Shown piece by piece: positions 50,901 through 57,511 of a DNA stretch of 64,000 bases. The stretch comes from CBDAUN01 sp965214615. GTDB taxonomy: Bacteria > Pseudomonadota > Gammaproteobacteria > Arenicellales > JAJDZL01. Location: contig OZ243952.1 of the NCBI GenBank assembly GCA_965214615.1, positions 2,418,001-2,482,000 of the forward strand. Reading direction: 5' to 3'. Under the pieces are notes generated by a model, which worked only from the letters and a program-made list of their open reading frames with translations, did no database searches and was not told the origin of the DNA. How positions within the stretch are numbered: the first letter of the stretch is position 1; every line of letters starts with the position of its first letter. Made by a program: the position numbers and the translations under genes.

Positions 50901-53900
50901 GGCACTTCGGATTCGGAGATAGTCACGCCGCGCTCGTCGTCATCTTCAACGGTGAGCGTCTTGTCGTCAGGACTCACCACATCAATGCCGCCGCTCGCCG
51001 CGGCCGATACCTTGAATGTCTTATCTAGCGCATCGATTTGATTTGCCTGCGCGGTAATCGTCACCTCTTCCGTACTGGCTTTTGCGCCTGCAGCAATCGT
51101 CAATGTCGTGTTGCTGCTTAAAGCGATATCAGATGCAGCCGCCGGCGATACATGCGTGGCACTTACTTCCAACGTTACGGCCTCACTGGCAGTGCCACTC
51201 ATGCTAGCGGTCACAGTCGAAAGACCGGAGTCTGCACCGCCGTCTTCAGTAATTTTTTCGGGCGATAGAATTAGAGTGACTTCCGGGGTGTCCTCGTTGT
51301 CATCAATCGTGAAAGTGGCCGGAGATATCGTTATTGCTGAAAGACCGTCAATCGTGCCGTTCACGCTGAGTGTTTCGTCACGCTCGTATATTTCGTCATC
51401 CTTAAGCGTGAGTTCGAATTCCCCTTCTATCGAATCAGTGCCCGCAAGAAGTACGATGTCGAATTCCGCTACTGCGGCATAATCATCAGTTACGGTTGCA
51501 GGGTAGGTTTTCCCAGGCCCGACGTCGATTGTTATGGCTTGATTTTCAGCAAATCGAGTTGCTCCGGAAATTGTCGCTGTGACTGTAACTTCAACTTCAC
51601 CTGAATCTTCCACAGCCGAGGTCTGCGCACCTGCAGCCGCGGAAACATCTATAGCCAGATTGATGACGCTCGGAGCGGCGTCTTCGTCGTTGACTGTCAC
51701 CTCGATGTTATCAATCGTAAGGTCTGCGTAATCGGTACCTGAACCGTCGATTGTGTGGGATATTTCTGTCGTTCGCTTGTCTTCGGGGTTGTCGATATTG
51801 TCGTCCACCGCGGAGACTGTGATCGTCCTCGACTGATTCCAGTTCGATGGCGTGAACGTAATGCTGGTCGGGGTAACCGTCGCAACCGACGCAACCGACG
51901 TTTCTGAACTTTTTAGATTGACAGTTACATCACCCGTCGGTTCGCTGTCGAGTACGATTGTGTATTCATTCTGGGTGCTTTCCACCGAGTTAGTATCAGG
52001 GTCGTCCGATTCCCATATCTCAATCTTGGATCCAGCGGACAGGGTTACACCACGAGTATCGTCATCTTCAATTATGAGTGTTACGGATTCTTCTGGGTCT
52101 TCAACATCGTGGCCGCCGCTCGCTGTTGCCGAAACAGAAACTTTCTTGTTCTCTGCATCGATTTCATTGTTCACGGCAGTAATCGTAACTGTCTCTGTAC
52201 TGGCCGTTGCACCCGCTGCTATCGTCAGTGTCTTTGCATCACTCAGTGTGAAATCAGAATTCACTGCCGGCGCAAGCGCGGCTGCTTTGACCGTAAGTTC
52301 AACCGTCTCGCTTGCTTCGCCGCTCAATGTGGCTTCCACGTTGGTTGATCCGCCGTTCTCACCGATACTTGCATCCGTCAAGCTCAGGGTAACTGTCGGT
52401 TTTGGCTCATCGTCGCCTATCGTTATCGTTGCAGGCGTAAAGGTCACGCCATCAAGCTTTCCCGTTACACTGATTGTCTCGTCCAATTCGTAAATATCGT
52501 CGTCGGACAACTTCAGAGTAAACGGTTCGGTAAAACTTTTTTCCCCTGCCGGTATTTTGAGATCGAAATCTGGCACGGAAGTGTAGTCTTCGCCCTCAGT
52601 CGAGGAGTCGCTTGGGATGTCGCCGACAGAAATTACGACAGTCTTGTCGGTAGAAAACCGTGTCGGGCTAGTGATTTCGGCGGTGACATTGACCGATAAA
52701 TCTCCATCGCCTTCATCAACTTCGTCCTGATCGCCTTGCGTGTCGGTATCGGTGTCTACCGTAATCGTGATTGCGTTCGGCGCAGGGTCATCATCGTTGA
52801 TTGTGCCGGTTGCCTGGCTCGTTTCAATCGCAGGTGCCGGAAGCCCGTCTAATGCTCTCGGGGCGGCCAGCGTCACCAGAAAAGTTTCGTTTTCTTCGTC
52901 AAGAATGTCTTGCGAAGAGGCGACGGAAAAATTCTGGTCTGTCACCCCTTCACCAAACGTAAGAGTCGCACTATTTGCGGTGTAATCTTTATCTGCGATG
53001 GCGTGATTTGCACCTGTGTCGTCCTTAGTCTGTGCTCGAACTGAAATCCTATTGCCTGTTGCGCCTGTTCTTTTGACCTTGAAAGCAAGATTGGTCCCTT
53101 CTGTTGCCGTAGCAGCTTCGATCGAAAATTTTGGTTGCGTCTCATCATCCTTGATAGTGAATTGAAGTGGTTTATGACCGTCTGGGCCGTCTGCTGCTTT
53201 TAATCCATCGTTAAACGTACTTGTGCCGAAATTTAAATCAATTTTGAATGTTTCGTCGCGTTCCCACAAATCATCGTCTTCTGGGGAGATCGTTACTGTG
53301 CAGACATACTTTGCTGGGCTGCCTTCTTCTGCGCATTCAGACCCGTCAACTTTATCTGGTGCAAAAAAATCATCTGGTTTTCCTCCCTTTGCTGGATTGA
53401 CAGGCGTATATTTCAGTGCAAAGCTCGGCTGTCCCTCGTCCAGATCAACCGTAAACGGCGCATTTTCGGAACTTGTAACCGGACCATTCGGCGGTCTCGC
53501 CAATTCAATTTCGAATGTAAGCTTCGCATCCGAATCCTCGTCAATCTCGCTACTGCTAAGGTTCCGCAATTTCACCGGAGTTTTGTTGACATCAATCATG
53601 ACGACTTCGAATCGGTTGCGGTCCCCTCTTTCGTAGTTGGAATCCAATTTTGATTCATCGATTTCGATTGCGAGTAGTTCGTAGTGGCGCTCGTCTATGC
53701 CATCACTTTTTATCTTTAGGGTGGCTGTTCCGGATGTCTGTCCCGCACTTATGGTGATAGCAGCGGGCAGATCAAAGTCAGCCGAGTCTACTGTCGTCGA
53801 TGGAAACCCAATTGGTTTCAGTGGAATCGTCAAGTCCTGGGCAGGTGCGGTACCTCTGAGTGTCGCGGTGATGGTTGTGCTTCCGCCTTCGGTTATTTTA

Positions 53901-55015
53901 GTTCGAGTCGAAGGAAATACACTGCCGGTGAGAGGAAAATATTGAATGGGAGCTATTCCATGAAGGTACACAATTGCGGCTTTATCGGTTGGCTTCCCAT
54001 CGTCATCCTGAATCGTAAACGACCTCGTAGCTGTAGTAGATTCGAGACCGGAACCGCTCTCAACATTAAATAATATGGGTTTGTTCTTACCAACATGAGC
54101 ACGGAACGTCAGTGCAAACTGTTCATCAGGCTCAGGAGTATCGTCGTCGATAATTCCCTTTAGGGACCCCGTTGCGGAACTTGTATTCGCCGGAAATGCA
54201 AGTCTTTCCGATTCATCAGTGAGTTCAAGCTCGTCCTTGTCGATATCGATCTTTGATGATGTACCACCGCGGCCAGATGCCACTGTAGCCGTCCTATGAT
54301 CCGAATCATACAAAGTCCATCCAATCGTAAAATCATGTGGGACAGTATTGTCCAAATCAAAGGTAACCTGCTTATTGTTGTTCCCTTTCGTTTCTGGAAT
54401 TCCGATGGGGGATGAAGGGGTGATGGTTATAGTGCGTTGCTGCTTTTCATAAATCTCGAGATCTTTTATCTCGTGTCTTTCGTTGACAGTTATCTTCAAC
54501 CCTAAATACTCGGTCGCTTCATAGGTACTGTCTCCACGTATCATAATTTCGATTGACTGAGAATCAGTGTCGTTCGCGGCAAAACTCAAAGTGCCACTTA
54601 CAGGCATGTAATCATCACCCGACGTCGCCTGCGGTGAAGTCGTAGAATTTATTGTTTCGTACTTTATATCCAGAGGTTCGGAAAGTTCGGAAGGACTTCC
54701 TTTACGCTTGAATGTAAATTTCGCCGGATAGCCTTCGCCGAAACGAAAGCCGGAACTAGGTGTTTCTTGCGAGGCACCTTGATCAATAAGCCCGAGGCAT
54801 CGAACCTCCAAAATGTCACCAAATAAATCCCCAAAACCAGGGCAAGGGACACCATCATTGGCTTTTGCCGGCACAAATATTCCAATCAAGACCAGAACTA
54901 GGCCTAGTACGGCCTGAGCTTTCCAGTACTCGAATAATGAAAGCGGAAAATTGGGGTGGAGGACGTAGCTTGGCGGTTGAACTGGCAGCGAGAACCCTGA
55001 ATTCTTGCCACTCAT
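34778..55015 (-). CDS. giant Calx-beta repeat autotransporter-like surface protein
   Basis: One uninterrupted frame of 6745 codons. Residues about 30-52 (KAQAVLGLVLVLIGIFVPAKA) form a signal-like hydrophobic stretch after an unusually long polar start. Residues about 55-745 are divergent Calx-beta-like domains; about 747-5690 are 41 repeats of three types, each about 120 residues and ending in DDD/DNE-type acidic loops that should bind calcium. Further Calx-beta units follow to about 6260, then a linker with EWMARFGRTITEQVIDGIG and a C-terminal barrel (about 6354-6745) ending in GGRW with a terminal aromatic residue. It is most likely exported and anchored in the outer membrane as an adhesin or surface layer; no RTX GGxGxD repeats or protease motifs were seen. 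A G9 tract precedes the start. Confidence 0.9.
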   Translation of the reverse strand: MSGKNSGFSLPVQPPSYVLHPNFPLSLFEYWKAQAVLGLVLVLIGIFVPAKANDGVPCPGFGDLFGDILEVRCLGLIDQGASQETPSSGFRFGEGYPAKFTFKRKGSPSELSEPLDIKYETINSTTSPQATSGDDYMPVSGTLSFAANDTDSQSIEIMIRGDSTYEATEYLGLKITVNERHEIKDLEIYEKQQRTITITPSSPIGIPETKGNNNKQVTFDLDNTVPHDFTIGWTLYDSDHRTATVASGRGGTSSKIDIDKDELELTDESERLAFPANTSSATGSLKGIIDDDTPEPDEQFALTFRAHVGKNKPILFNVESGSGLESTTATRSFTIQDDDGKPTDKAAIVYLHGIAPIQYFPLTGSVFPSTRTKITEGGSTTITATLRGTAPAQDLTIPLKPIGFPSTTVDSADFDLPAAITISAGQTSGTATLKIKSDGIDERHYELLAIEIDESKLDSNYERGDRNRFEVVMIDVNKTPVKLRNLSSSEIDEDSDAKLTFEIELARPPNGPVTSSENAPFTVDLDEGQPSFALKYTPVNPAKGGKPDDFFAPDKVDGSECAEEGSPAKYVCTVTISPEDDDLWERDETFKIDLNFGTSTFNDGLKAADGPDGHKPLQFTIKDDETQPKFSIEAATATEGTNLAFKVKRTGATGNRISVRAQTKDDTGANHAIADKDYTANSATLTFGEGVTDQNFSVASSQDILDEENETFLVTLAAPRALDGLPAPAIETSQATGTINDDDPAPNAITITVDTDTDTQGDQDEVDEGDGDLSVNVTAEITSPTRFSTDKTVVISVGDIPSDSSTEGEDYTSVPDFDLKIPAGEKSFTEPFTLKLSDDDIYELDETISVTGKLDGVTFTPATITIGDDEPKPTVTLSLTDASIGENGGSTNVEATLSGEASETVELTVKAAALAPAVNSDFTLSDAKTLTIAAGATASTETVTITAVNNEIDAENKKVSVSATASGGHDVEDPEESVTLIIEDDDTRGVTLSAGSKIEIWESDDPDTNSVESTQNEYTIVLDSEPTGDVTVNLKSSETSVASVATVTPTSITFTPSNWNQSRTITVSAVDDNIDNPEDKRTTEISHTIDGSGTDYADLTIDNIEVTVNDEDAAPSVINLAIDVSAAAGAQTSAVEDSGEVEVTVTATISGATRFAENQAITIDVGPGKTYPATVTDDYAAVAEFDIVLLAGTDSIEGEFELTLKDDEIYERDETLSVNGTIDGLSAITISPATFTIDDNEDTPEVTLILSPEKITEDGGADSGLSTVTASMSGTASEAVTLEVSATHVSPAAASDIALSSNTTLTIAAGAKASTEEVTITAQANQIDALDKTFKVSAAASGGIDVVSPDDKTLTVEDDDERGVTISESEVPLRETDADENDGITDNEKSYTVRLNSQPAIGSVSITVASESESVATVDEKTLTFSTSTWDEPQTVTISAVDDDIDNDEDKRTTNITHTLSAQGEDNDYVGVTAEKIKVTVEDDDDEPTAMTITVDTNTNSSGIQNTVAENVGSASVRLTVAIDGETRFDDDKTVAVTFGADGDSATATADYTAADFNIKLPRGDASASENFTLTVVDDDLDEPDSETFSIEGSLDGITVAGTTITIQDNETKPTVRLKLSKSNVTEADESVTVTADLTGKSSEDVTLTVAAAAGTRASNDDFTLSENVTLTIAAGTTDSTGTVTIATVDNDIDTDNKTVTVSANAEGGNDVDNPANVDLTIEDDDERGIRISESSVTVNEADIPDTQDNTDKEHQKTYEVVLLSEPTGEVTINVASDDTTIATVSATSLTFDADDWDDPQTVTITAVDDPDDNDGDKRETTITHTVNATGTDYSAVPASDIAVTVNDDEGTPVVSLTLSETSIDENGGATSGSSTVTASMNGTSSQAVTLAISASPEHDGDSGAFNITANKTLTIAAHSLNSTGTVTITAVDNEIHDADKKITVSATASGGNGVAAPASAELKIVNDDVRGVMVSKTEFDLDEEDDGLTSSTTENEGTYTINLTSRPTGTVTVNLKSSDESVATVSPTSITIAPNSNWNNARTVTVTSKADNIDNIDNKRIANITHTLSAGTDYEGLVVPRVEVTVEDDDDPPTAMTIEVDTNLSAGGNQTAVTEGPGVTPTIRVTAKITGDTRFAVPKTVAVSFGKAADSATEGSDYTIVDMDITIPVGLPSASGQTVLTIEDNDLHELSEQFSVEGTLADVTVTGTSVTINDDESKPTLTLDLSAATITENGQTTTVTATLSGKSSEDVELTVAAVPETGTGASVSDFSLTDNKILTIAAGGTDSTETVQITSIDNDIDAANKQVTVSAAASGGNGVSAPSSKILTITDDDERGVDISIDAAGDLKEEDASQTDSKENEKIYNVVLTSEPTGGSVRINIASNDKTVATVSPDSLFFSNSTWNVERDVTITSVNDDIDNTDEERTTTITHEVIAVSTDYENVKADSIAVTVDDDDVPPTAMKLTVDVSSVGEAAGQTAIAVTATITSRTRFATETDVSVDVGKSSDSATEGTDYANVDRFIIKIPAGAASKTESFNLTPTNDTTDEIDETISIEGTLSRVSVTPAAVTITDNDATPTVTLSLSTNSIAENGGSSRVMANLSGTSSEDVTLTVAATPVSPAVVGDFTLSETTTLTIAAGGISSSGQVSVTAVNNNVDAANKQLTISATAQGGHGVANPGSLPLTITDDDTRGITVTPTTVTMEEKDNAGTKNTAEHQKTYKIRLNSEPSGGTVTINTQSADSEVATVLPSSLTFDTSDWSTEKSVVVTAVDDIIDNAGNSRTTTITNSVSAADTDYKDESADPVNVTVNDDDVEPTAVKITVSANSGADASQISINEGATATTVDVTATITSSTRFATSETVAVKVGNSGDTAAETTDYANVADFEIVIPAGAASATESFTLTPTDDAIDEVDEVLSVKGTLAGVTVTDASVKILDNEDTPTVTLSLTNGSISENGGSSQLAASLSGVSSEALTLSVTVRASSGASKNDLTLSGTMLNIPANSTNSNSITISAVDNDIDTDDKEFTVSASATGGHGVGSPESLTLTVQDEDTRGITISSTTLVLDEVDNPSTTIDEHERIYVIVLDSEPTGAVKVSLTNEDETAAVVTPVMHTFTSGNWNQPQAFTVTSKNDNIDNTDDRKTTKISHAVSADGTDYAGETIDDVSVTVNDDDATPRRIKLEVDTNVTSSGKQRRIREPAGQTEVEVTAKVVGSSRFADAQRIDVSVGKSGDTASEGTDYNTISGVVITIPAGAESASKRFNLTPINDTVDETNERITVDGTGLDTPSLNIVEDTITIIDDEGTPTVSLVLGASAIGENAGSTTVTASLDRASGANISLVVAVTPVDPAVAGDFTLSSNTTLTIAAGSLASTETVSITAVDNDIDTPNKELTVSATATTASLDMRLHVEDPVAEKLEITDDDVSGVSISATKIEIDEADDGDTAATENKKIYEIELDSEPIGTVTIDIGSDDTTVATVLPARITFDKDDWDTAQEITVTAVDDDIDNTDDERTAIISHTVRSTEPDYVKVTAASVDIEVADVDETPTEMTVTVDTSIRDDGVQGTVGEGAGSPTMRATVAIVGDIRFATSQTVAITFGKEGDGATNPADYSVSNFNITIPAEMGSASTTFAFTVSDDDLDEPNEQLSVEGQLAGVEITGTSITIEDNDATPTATLSLSPTTINESGQGTTSTVTAALSSKSSQAITIEVAAAAGEGAVSSDFTLSANTTLTIAAGQTASTGTVTVAAVNNEVDAADKEVTVSGTTTGGGVSDPNSQTLTIADEDARGVVVSAASAGVSVAEVDDALTSSAKENEATYTVMLTSEPSGGAVTIEVESEATTIATVSPVSLNFTDTTWNVAQTVTVTGIDDNIDNTGGSRATTITHTVDADDTDYEHETAGSVAVTVNDDEVLPTVSMSLADASISESGGSTTITASLTGKSSEDITLSLSVSPSAGAAAGDLTLSGNSLTIAAGTIQSDPVTIESVNNDIDTANKEFTISATASGGNDIDDPDDQTLTITDDDERGIIVTPVALTVDEVDNPDTAAVSENEKSYEVKLNSQPTGAVTVNINNEHNSVATVSAASLSFGPSDWKTAKSVKVTAVDDNIDNTGGERTASIAHSVAATNTDYNGETALGVTVTVTDDDAAPDALTLSVDTDSATDGEQTELAENAGATTVTVTAEIDGDTRFADDKTVSITIGNSTDDSATEGTDYSATDVTLTLPAGKASVSGTFTLTPTVDSVDEPDETVTVEGSLSSIDTVAAATITITDNNDKPTLSLAITDSDDSISEDGGSTSITASLDGVSSQDVTLTVSTTAVSPAVAADFTQTGTTLTIAAGSTSSTETVTIAAVDNDIDAANKTFTVSATATGGNDIADPANQTLTIIDDDERGVTVSKSAVTVEEADGGASEHQDTYTVVLDSEPTGGTVTINPASGANTIATVSPASLAFTASNWDDEQTVTVTAVDDNVDNTDNERTTQITHTVSAGGTDYSSETVDSVDVTVNDDDGTPVVRLVLTPASIEEDGGSSTGTTTVTATMGGESSEAVTLTVSTAPDGSASASDLTQSGTTLTIAAGYRASTGTVTIAAVDNDIDAANKTFTVSATATGGNDIADPANQTLTITDDDERGVTVSKSAVTVEEADGDASEHQDTYTVVLDSEPTGGTVTINLSSDANTIATVSPASLAFTASNWDDEQTVTVTAVDDDVDNTDNERTTQITHMVSASGTDYSDETVDSVDVTVNDDDGTPTVSLVLTPASIEEDGGSSTGTTTVTATMGGESSEAVTLTVSAAPVGSAAAADITQSGTTLTIAAGSRDSTGTVTIAAVDNDIDAANKTFTVSATATGGNGIAAPDSETLTITDDDQRGVTVSKSAVTVEEADGGSSEHQDTYTVVLDSEPTGGTVTINLSSDANTIATVSPASLAFTASNWESERTVTVTAIDDDIDNANNKRTTQITHTVSAGGTDYSAETVGNVDVTVNDDDGTPAVTLKLTPASIDENGGATSGTSTVTATLSGKSSAAVTVTVAAAAGTNTSSSDFTLSANKTLTIAADTTASTGVVTIAAVDNDVDAPDKSVTVSATATGGGVSDPSDQTLTITDDETTPTVALILDPTTINESGSSNSSTVTATLSGESHEAVTVEVAAAAGTDTSSSDFTLSTNKTLTIAAGFTASTGAVTIAAVDNDVDAPNKSVTVSGTATGGGVSDPSDRMLTIADDEGVPTVTLNLSANSIDESGSDNASTVTATLSGKASAAVEVVVSVPDGAPVTQSGTTLTFAAGTTTSTGTVTITAADNDVDAPNATVAVSGAANGGGVLNPAGLTLTIEDDDERGVSVAADPIVIDEADNAGTSGALEHQSTYTIVLDSEPSGGSVTINLKVVDTNVATIDENSVTFTASNWNRARTITVQAVADQIDNTGNSRTTQITHTMSATGTDYSTITSVPSIAVTVNDDDGAPVVSLVLTPLKVKENGGLTSGVSTVTATMSGASSQQVSLTVSAAANSPATSSDFQLAGSTLTIAAGSRASTGTVTIASIDNKVDSDDKTITVSAVASGGNGLNSPSPKTLTIEDDDVRGVSISKSAIKLSEADDAGTQNTKENQAQYTIELESQPTGTVAVNIASSNTNVATVDKNSVQFTASNWLLPQTVIVTAVQDSVDNAEDKRVTTITHTVSAANTDYEDVSADNVDITVDDDDGSPMISIDNPQVEEGDGEDAKSLEFTVTLAPQSSSTVTVDFADTGTGTASAGTDYEQFASGQLTFAPGEESKKITVTVKPDSNDESDETIVLRLSNPANAGFLGAASTIDGTGTITDNDEAPSVSVGDVVSVREGDDPQTTTEMTFEVSVDAVSVNEVVVNYQLSGTASAASDYVEPAQLMVSIAPGTKTATIAIPIKGDTIDEGLETIVVTLIQPSNANLSSVQGATVATGNIIDDDFTITPELDTIYEDETLAYTVSGIESAYSSLKLRIGQASSASLGSDFKLLSGNDAELAVNHSLTPVNGRIKFKVKALADDVAEIDESIVLILDDSTNSLGVQLGVLALIDGARPVAGVDVSKTSMALVEGGAAGEYTLVLTKAPDPGTSVTITATSNLPSAVAVNASGGTPGPAATLTFTEQNWSREQTVTVVPQLDDDIADAEAVITHSVAGTGSYASVTADSVQVSVQDSGPAMTILDAEADEGEFLEFTVELSAPSTGNVAITWNTLPQTATPNLDYEEVSGTIEFSEGEDRKMVQVFAMNDAVSEPPEMFSVELSSPRNTRLDRGSATGTILDVQTATKEWMARFGRTITEQVIDGIGSRIQHDGTQGIEGTFAGIAFSDSAADHGGILGHASDTCGNGTWSQARHRHERVLNGHCADTGRESKSMSWIDVLTSSSFSLTEEHGDGEYTSMWARGVKSGFDSKEGTVSLSGEVITGMIGADWSSEDSRIGVILSHSEGDGDIEYDNGTAGTVSSSITALVPWASEAISERITIWGAVGYGEGDLSIGAKDDDALTTDMDWSMVAAGVRGKLIEAEKGNGFSLDFASDAFWNRTASDSAQGIAAEEAEVTRLRAGIEGGWRLQIDSGVTLNPTFELGGRYDGGDAETGFGIEFGGGLAWSMPGDGLEFAVEGRSLITHEDEDFETWSYSAQLVYDSKPSTQRGFSSTIGYELDNGATVGVEALLDNGVPTGETDDAIESQWRFTAAYGYAMNGRPVIAKPNFSYVLGESSREYQLGWQFIPVRRRNDELSLEIVADYAENEGERPESGIMLTIGGRW
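37945..52775 (-). repeat. A-B-C Calx-beta-like super-repeat array
   Basis: By eye the array holds 17 A modules (ENGGxTxVTAxLSG ... TLTIAAG ... DNDID ... GGNxV), 15 B modules (SEPTGxVTIN ... TVSPxSLTF ... DDxIDN ... THTVSA) and 9 C modules (MTITVDT ... TRFA ... SATExTDY ... SVEGTL). The usual order is A-B-C; C is missing after the third and ninth B and after every unit from the eleventh on. Near the C-terminal end A occurs three times in a row (about 38.9-40.07 kb). Confidence 0.85.
40068..42200 (-). repeat. three near-identical tandem A-B units, 711-bp period
   Basis: Units at about 40068-40779, 40779-41490 and 41490-42200 each code for one A-B pair of 237 residues. The same stretch of about 120 bases (40250-40370, 40961-41081) differs at roughly one position between the first two, and slightly more in the third. 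This is much closer than any other pair in the array, so these units arose by recent tandem duplication or are being homogenised. Confidence 0.88.
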
Positions 55016-55019
55016 TCCA

Positions 55020-55028
55020 CCCCCCCCC
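55020..55028 (-). promoter_or_regulatory. G9 homopolymer in the ribosome-binding region of the giant gene
   Basis: On the minus strand nine G residues, preceded by GA, end four bases before the ATG (GAG9TGGAATG pattern in words: GA, nine G, TGGA, ATG would be the reading, with one base in common). The tract itself must serve as the Shine-Dalgarno sequence. Such tracts change length by slippage, so translation could vary between cells. Confidence 0.6.
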
Positions 55029-56178
55029 TCATATCAAGGTGGGAATGAATCCGTAGTGCGTATCCTTGAATATCAAAGCGACGGGAATTGCGATGGCAGT
55101 TCCGTCTTAACCAATCAAACACCAGAATATTTCCTAAATATAATAAATATATGATAGATATCTTATATTGCACAATAGATTGCGCCTATTTTAACAAATT
55201 TGCAATCAGAATCCATCCAATTCATTCAGTCTAGAAAATTAGACTTGAATGAATGGCAAAGGCCGAGTTGGGCAACTCTCAATGAGTCATCCTGGACGTT
55301 GAATCGCAAACTGAATTGTTAGGTAGTATTGCAGCTATTCTCGTCCAGCAAATGAAGCGCTAAAGTGAGGGGTGCCGATAAATAGAGAACACCACCAAGC
55401 GCTTAGAGAAGGTTGAGTTGGAGATAGGATTGGTTCGCGTGCAGTTTTTGCAAATACCATGGTCATATAATTGTTCTACATCTACGAAATTGTCAAAATA
55501 CGTTTCGGTTACTTGGTAATGTCAGCACAATGACTGCTTCGACAAGAATCGAAAGCTGAAAAACGGATGCGGACACCTCAAGAGCAATACGCGTCAGACG
55601 TTATGAGCAGTTCTCAGACGAGTGTGTATGGTGCGCATATGCCGAACCAGCGAAACTGAGCATTTCATTGAAAAAACTTCCATCGTTGTGGGAAGTTTGC
55701 ACCTTGGACCAAGGCATGAGGATCCGCGAATATCTGCTGCGAGTCAGTTTCATCCTGACTCTTCCTATCACATCTGCAAATTGTTCCATGGTTTCTCAAA
55801 CCCCGCCGCACCTTGCAAAGATCGACGTCAGTCGCACTAGAATCCGTGTCATGATGTTCAACCGCTGCACCACCTAGACGATGCAATTATGATCAATCAC
55901 CTTGTCCAAATCCAACCGGAACCGGTGAAAGGAATAAATTTATATTTCAGTCGTAATTATAACATCATGAGATTTTTTTTCGAATGTCCATTTTTCGACG
56001 AGGTGCCTCAGATTTCGGCGTCAACCCAATGAACGCATCGGGTTGCTACTCATTTTCTTGCTATCCTTCGATAGTGTCGGATACTTTCAAAATGCCCCTA
56101 TATTGCGACACAGCCTATGGATGCCGAATTAATCTGAACTTCATTGACCAAATGTAATTCCGGTTGCACCCTATATCG

Positions 56179-56597
56179 TTAAATGAAACATTTACCGTCG
56201 ATTTGTCGAGTTAAAACTGTGATTGCACTGAATATACGTGTGTTCGGATCCACGCCGAGCAAAACCATAGCCTTGGCTTGCACTGGCGTCATTTGCACCA
56301 CCACCGGCACCGTCGCGTCAATCCTTCCAGGCAGCAAATCCTCATTGAACGTCAAGGTCGACAATTCGTCGAGCACCATAGCAAAGTTGTGCACCGGATA
56401 GTCGTCTTTTGGTCTTTTTTGTCACCGCCCTTTCCATTGCCCGGTCCGATACCTGCACCTTGGCCACCGCTGAGACTCGGCACGCAAGCACCGAGTCGTG
56501 TTCGTCTTCGAATAACACCGGCGCAAACCTTGCGCGCATGTGCCGTTCGAGTGTTGCCGCCGGTCGGACGTATTTCCGCAGCGATTGTTAAGCGCAA
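56179..56597 (-). pseudogene. possible decayed small gene
   Basis: On the minus strand 56179-56394 reads LPGRIDATVPVVVQMTP and AMVLLGVDPNTRIF, with even, protein-like composition. Upstream, in another frame, a Gly/Lys-rich stretch (GPGNGKGGDKKDQK) runs into it. A frameshift near 56400 would join them into a single protein. I do not recognise the family, and the call rests only on composition. Confidence 0.25.
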
Positions 56598-57511
56598 TCT
56601 AATTCAGGTGACCCAGAGTCAACGCCGCGAGGCCGGCTGCGTTTGCAAGTGGAGCGTTTGCGAGGGTATCAAGAACCTGAGCGATATCGCCACAGTCGAA
56701 TTCGGTTTAGCGACCGTCCGCTTGCTGTCGATACGCGGCGTTCAAAAAAGTCGGCAAATGCCAATTGCTGCCTAACCCTACTCCTACGCTAATCTACCCA
56801 GGTCTGGAATTGGGAGAAAGTTCGCAGAATTCGGTTCATAGACACACACGTACCGAGATGGCGCAGCCGACTGCCCGAAGACTTGGCGAACCAATGTGGT
56901 TCTGCCAATTTGGAGCGGACAGGTTGCGATCGTCAACCACCGATGAATCTCCCGCAGGCGGTCGACTGGCGTGGATATCTGACCTCGTGCATAGGATGCC
57001 ATAGCAGCAATCCAATGTATTGAGCGAATTTACTCGAAACATTTCATCACTCGACGAAATCGATGGCCGCAGAGATTCGAGGCGCAACCTGGCTGGTTCT
57101 TGCTGCGCCGGGAGGTTTCCTTACAGGCAGGCGTACGTACGGCGAACGTAATTCGAGTAATCATTCGACTCTGACGCGGCGCGCTCACAGATGACCTGAT
57201 CCCAACCTCCGTTGACACGGAATGGAAGCATGGGATCGAGGATGCTCGTCGGTCTGCAAAATACAATCCGGATGGTATTCACCGCGATACCTGCGAACAA
57301 TTGAATGAAGCGCGAATTTGAACTGCTTCGGCCATTTCGGTTATTATTTTTTCATTCTGGTCAGGAAATTAGCGACTCATTCCCAGTATCGCAACTGAAC
57401 GCGAGCAGCGCTCCGCGATCCGAACAGAGCAACCGGTTGCTCAGAAACACCTAAACCCACAGAATCAGAGACATCACGTTCACATTCAATTGAAATTCGT
57501 AAATCACCGCA

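Larger units (their letters stand above)
55016..57511. other. 2.5-kb gene-poor, partly AT-rich region
   Basis: Between the giant gene and the dioxygenase gene there is no convincing intact gene. 55130-55200 is strongly AT-rich and contains several TATAAT/TATCAT-like words on the minus strand, a plausible promoter zone for the giant gene. Small frames at 55600-55890 and 56700-57270 show no motifs. One better stretch at 56179-56600 is listed separately. The region looks like an eroded accessory locus. Confidence 0.45.

Noticed and set aside
37945..52775. Regular repeats as a possible CRISPR array or satellite
   Set aside because: The repeats are coding modules of about 350 bases with diverged sequence and an unbroken frame. 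There are no short identical repeats with unique spacers anywhere in the window.
55600..55890. Overlapping 60-73 codon frames on both strands
   Set aside because: No motifs, no ribosome-binding sites, and the frames conflict with one another.
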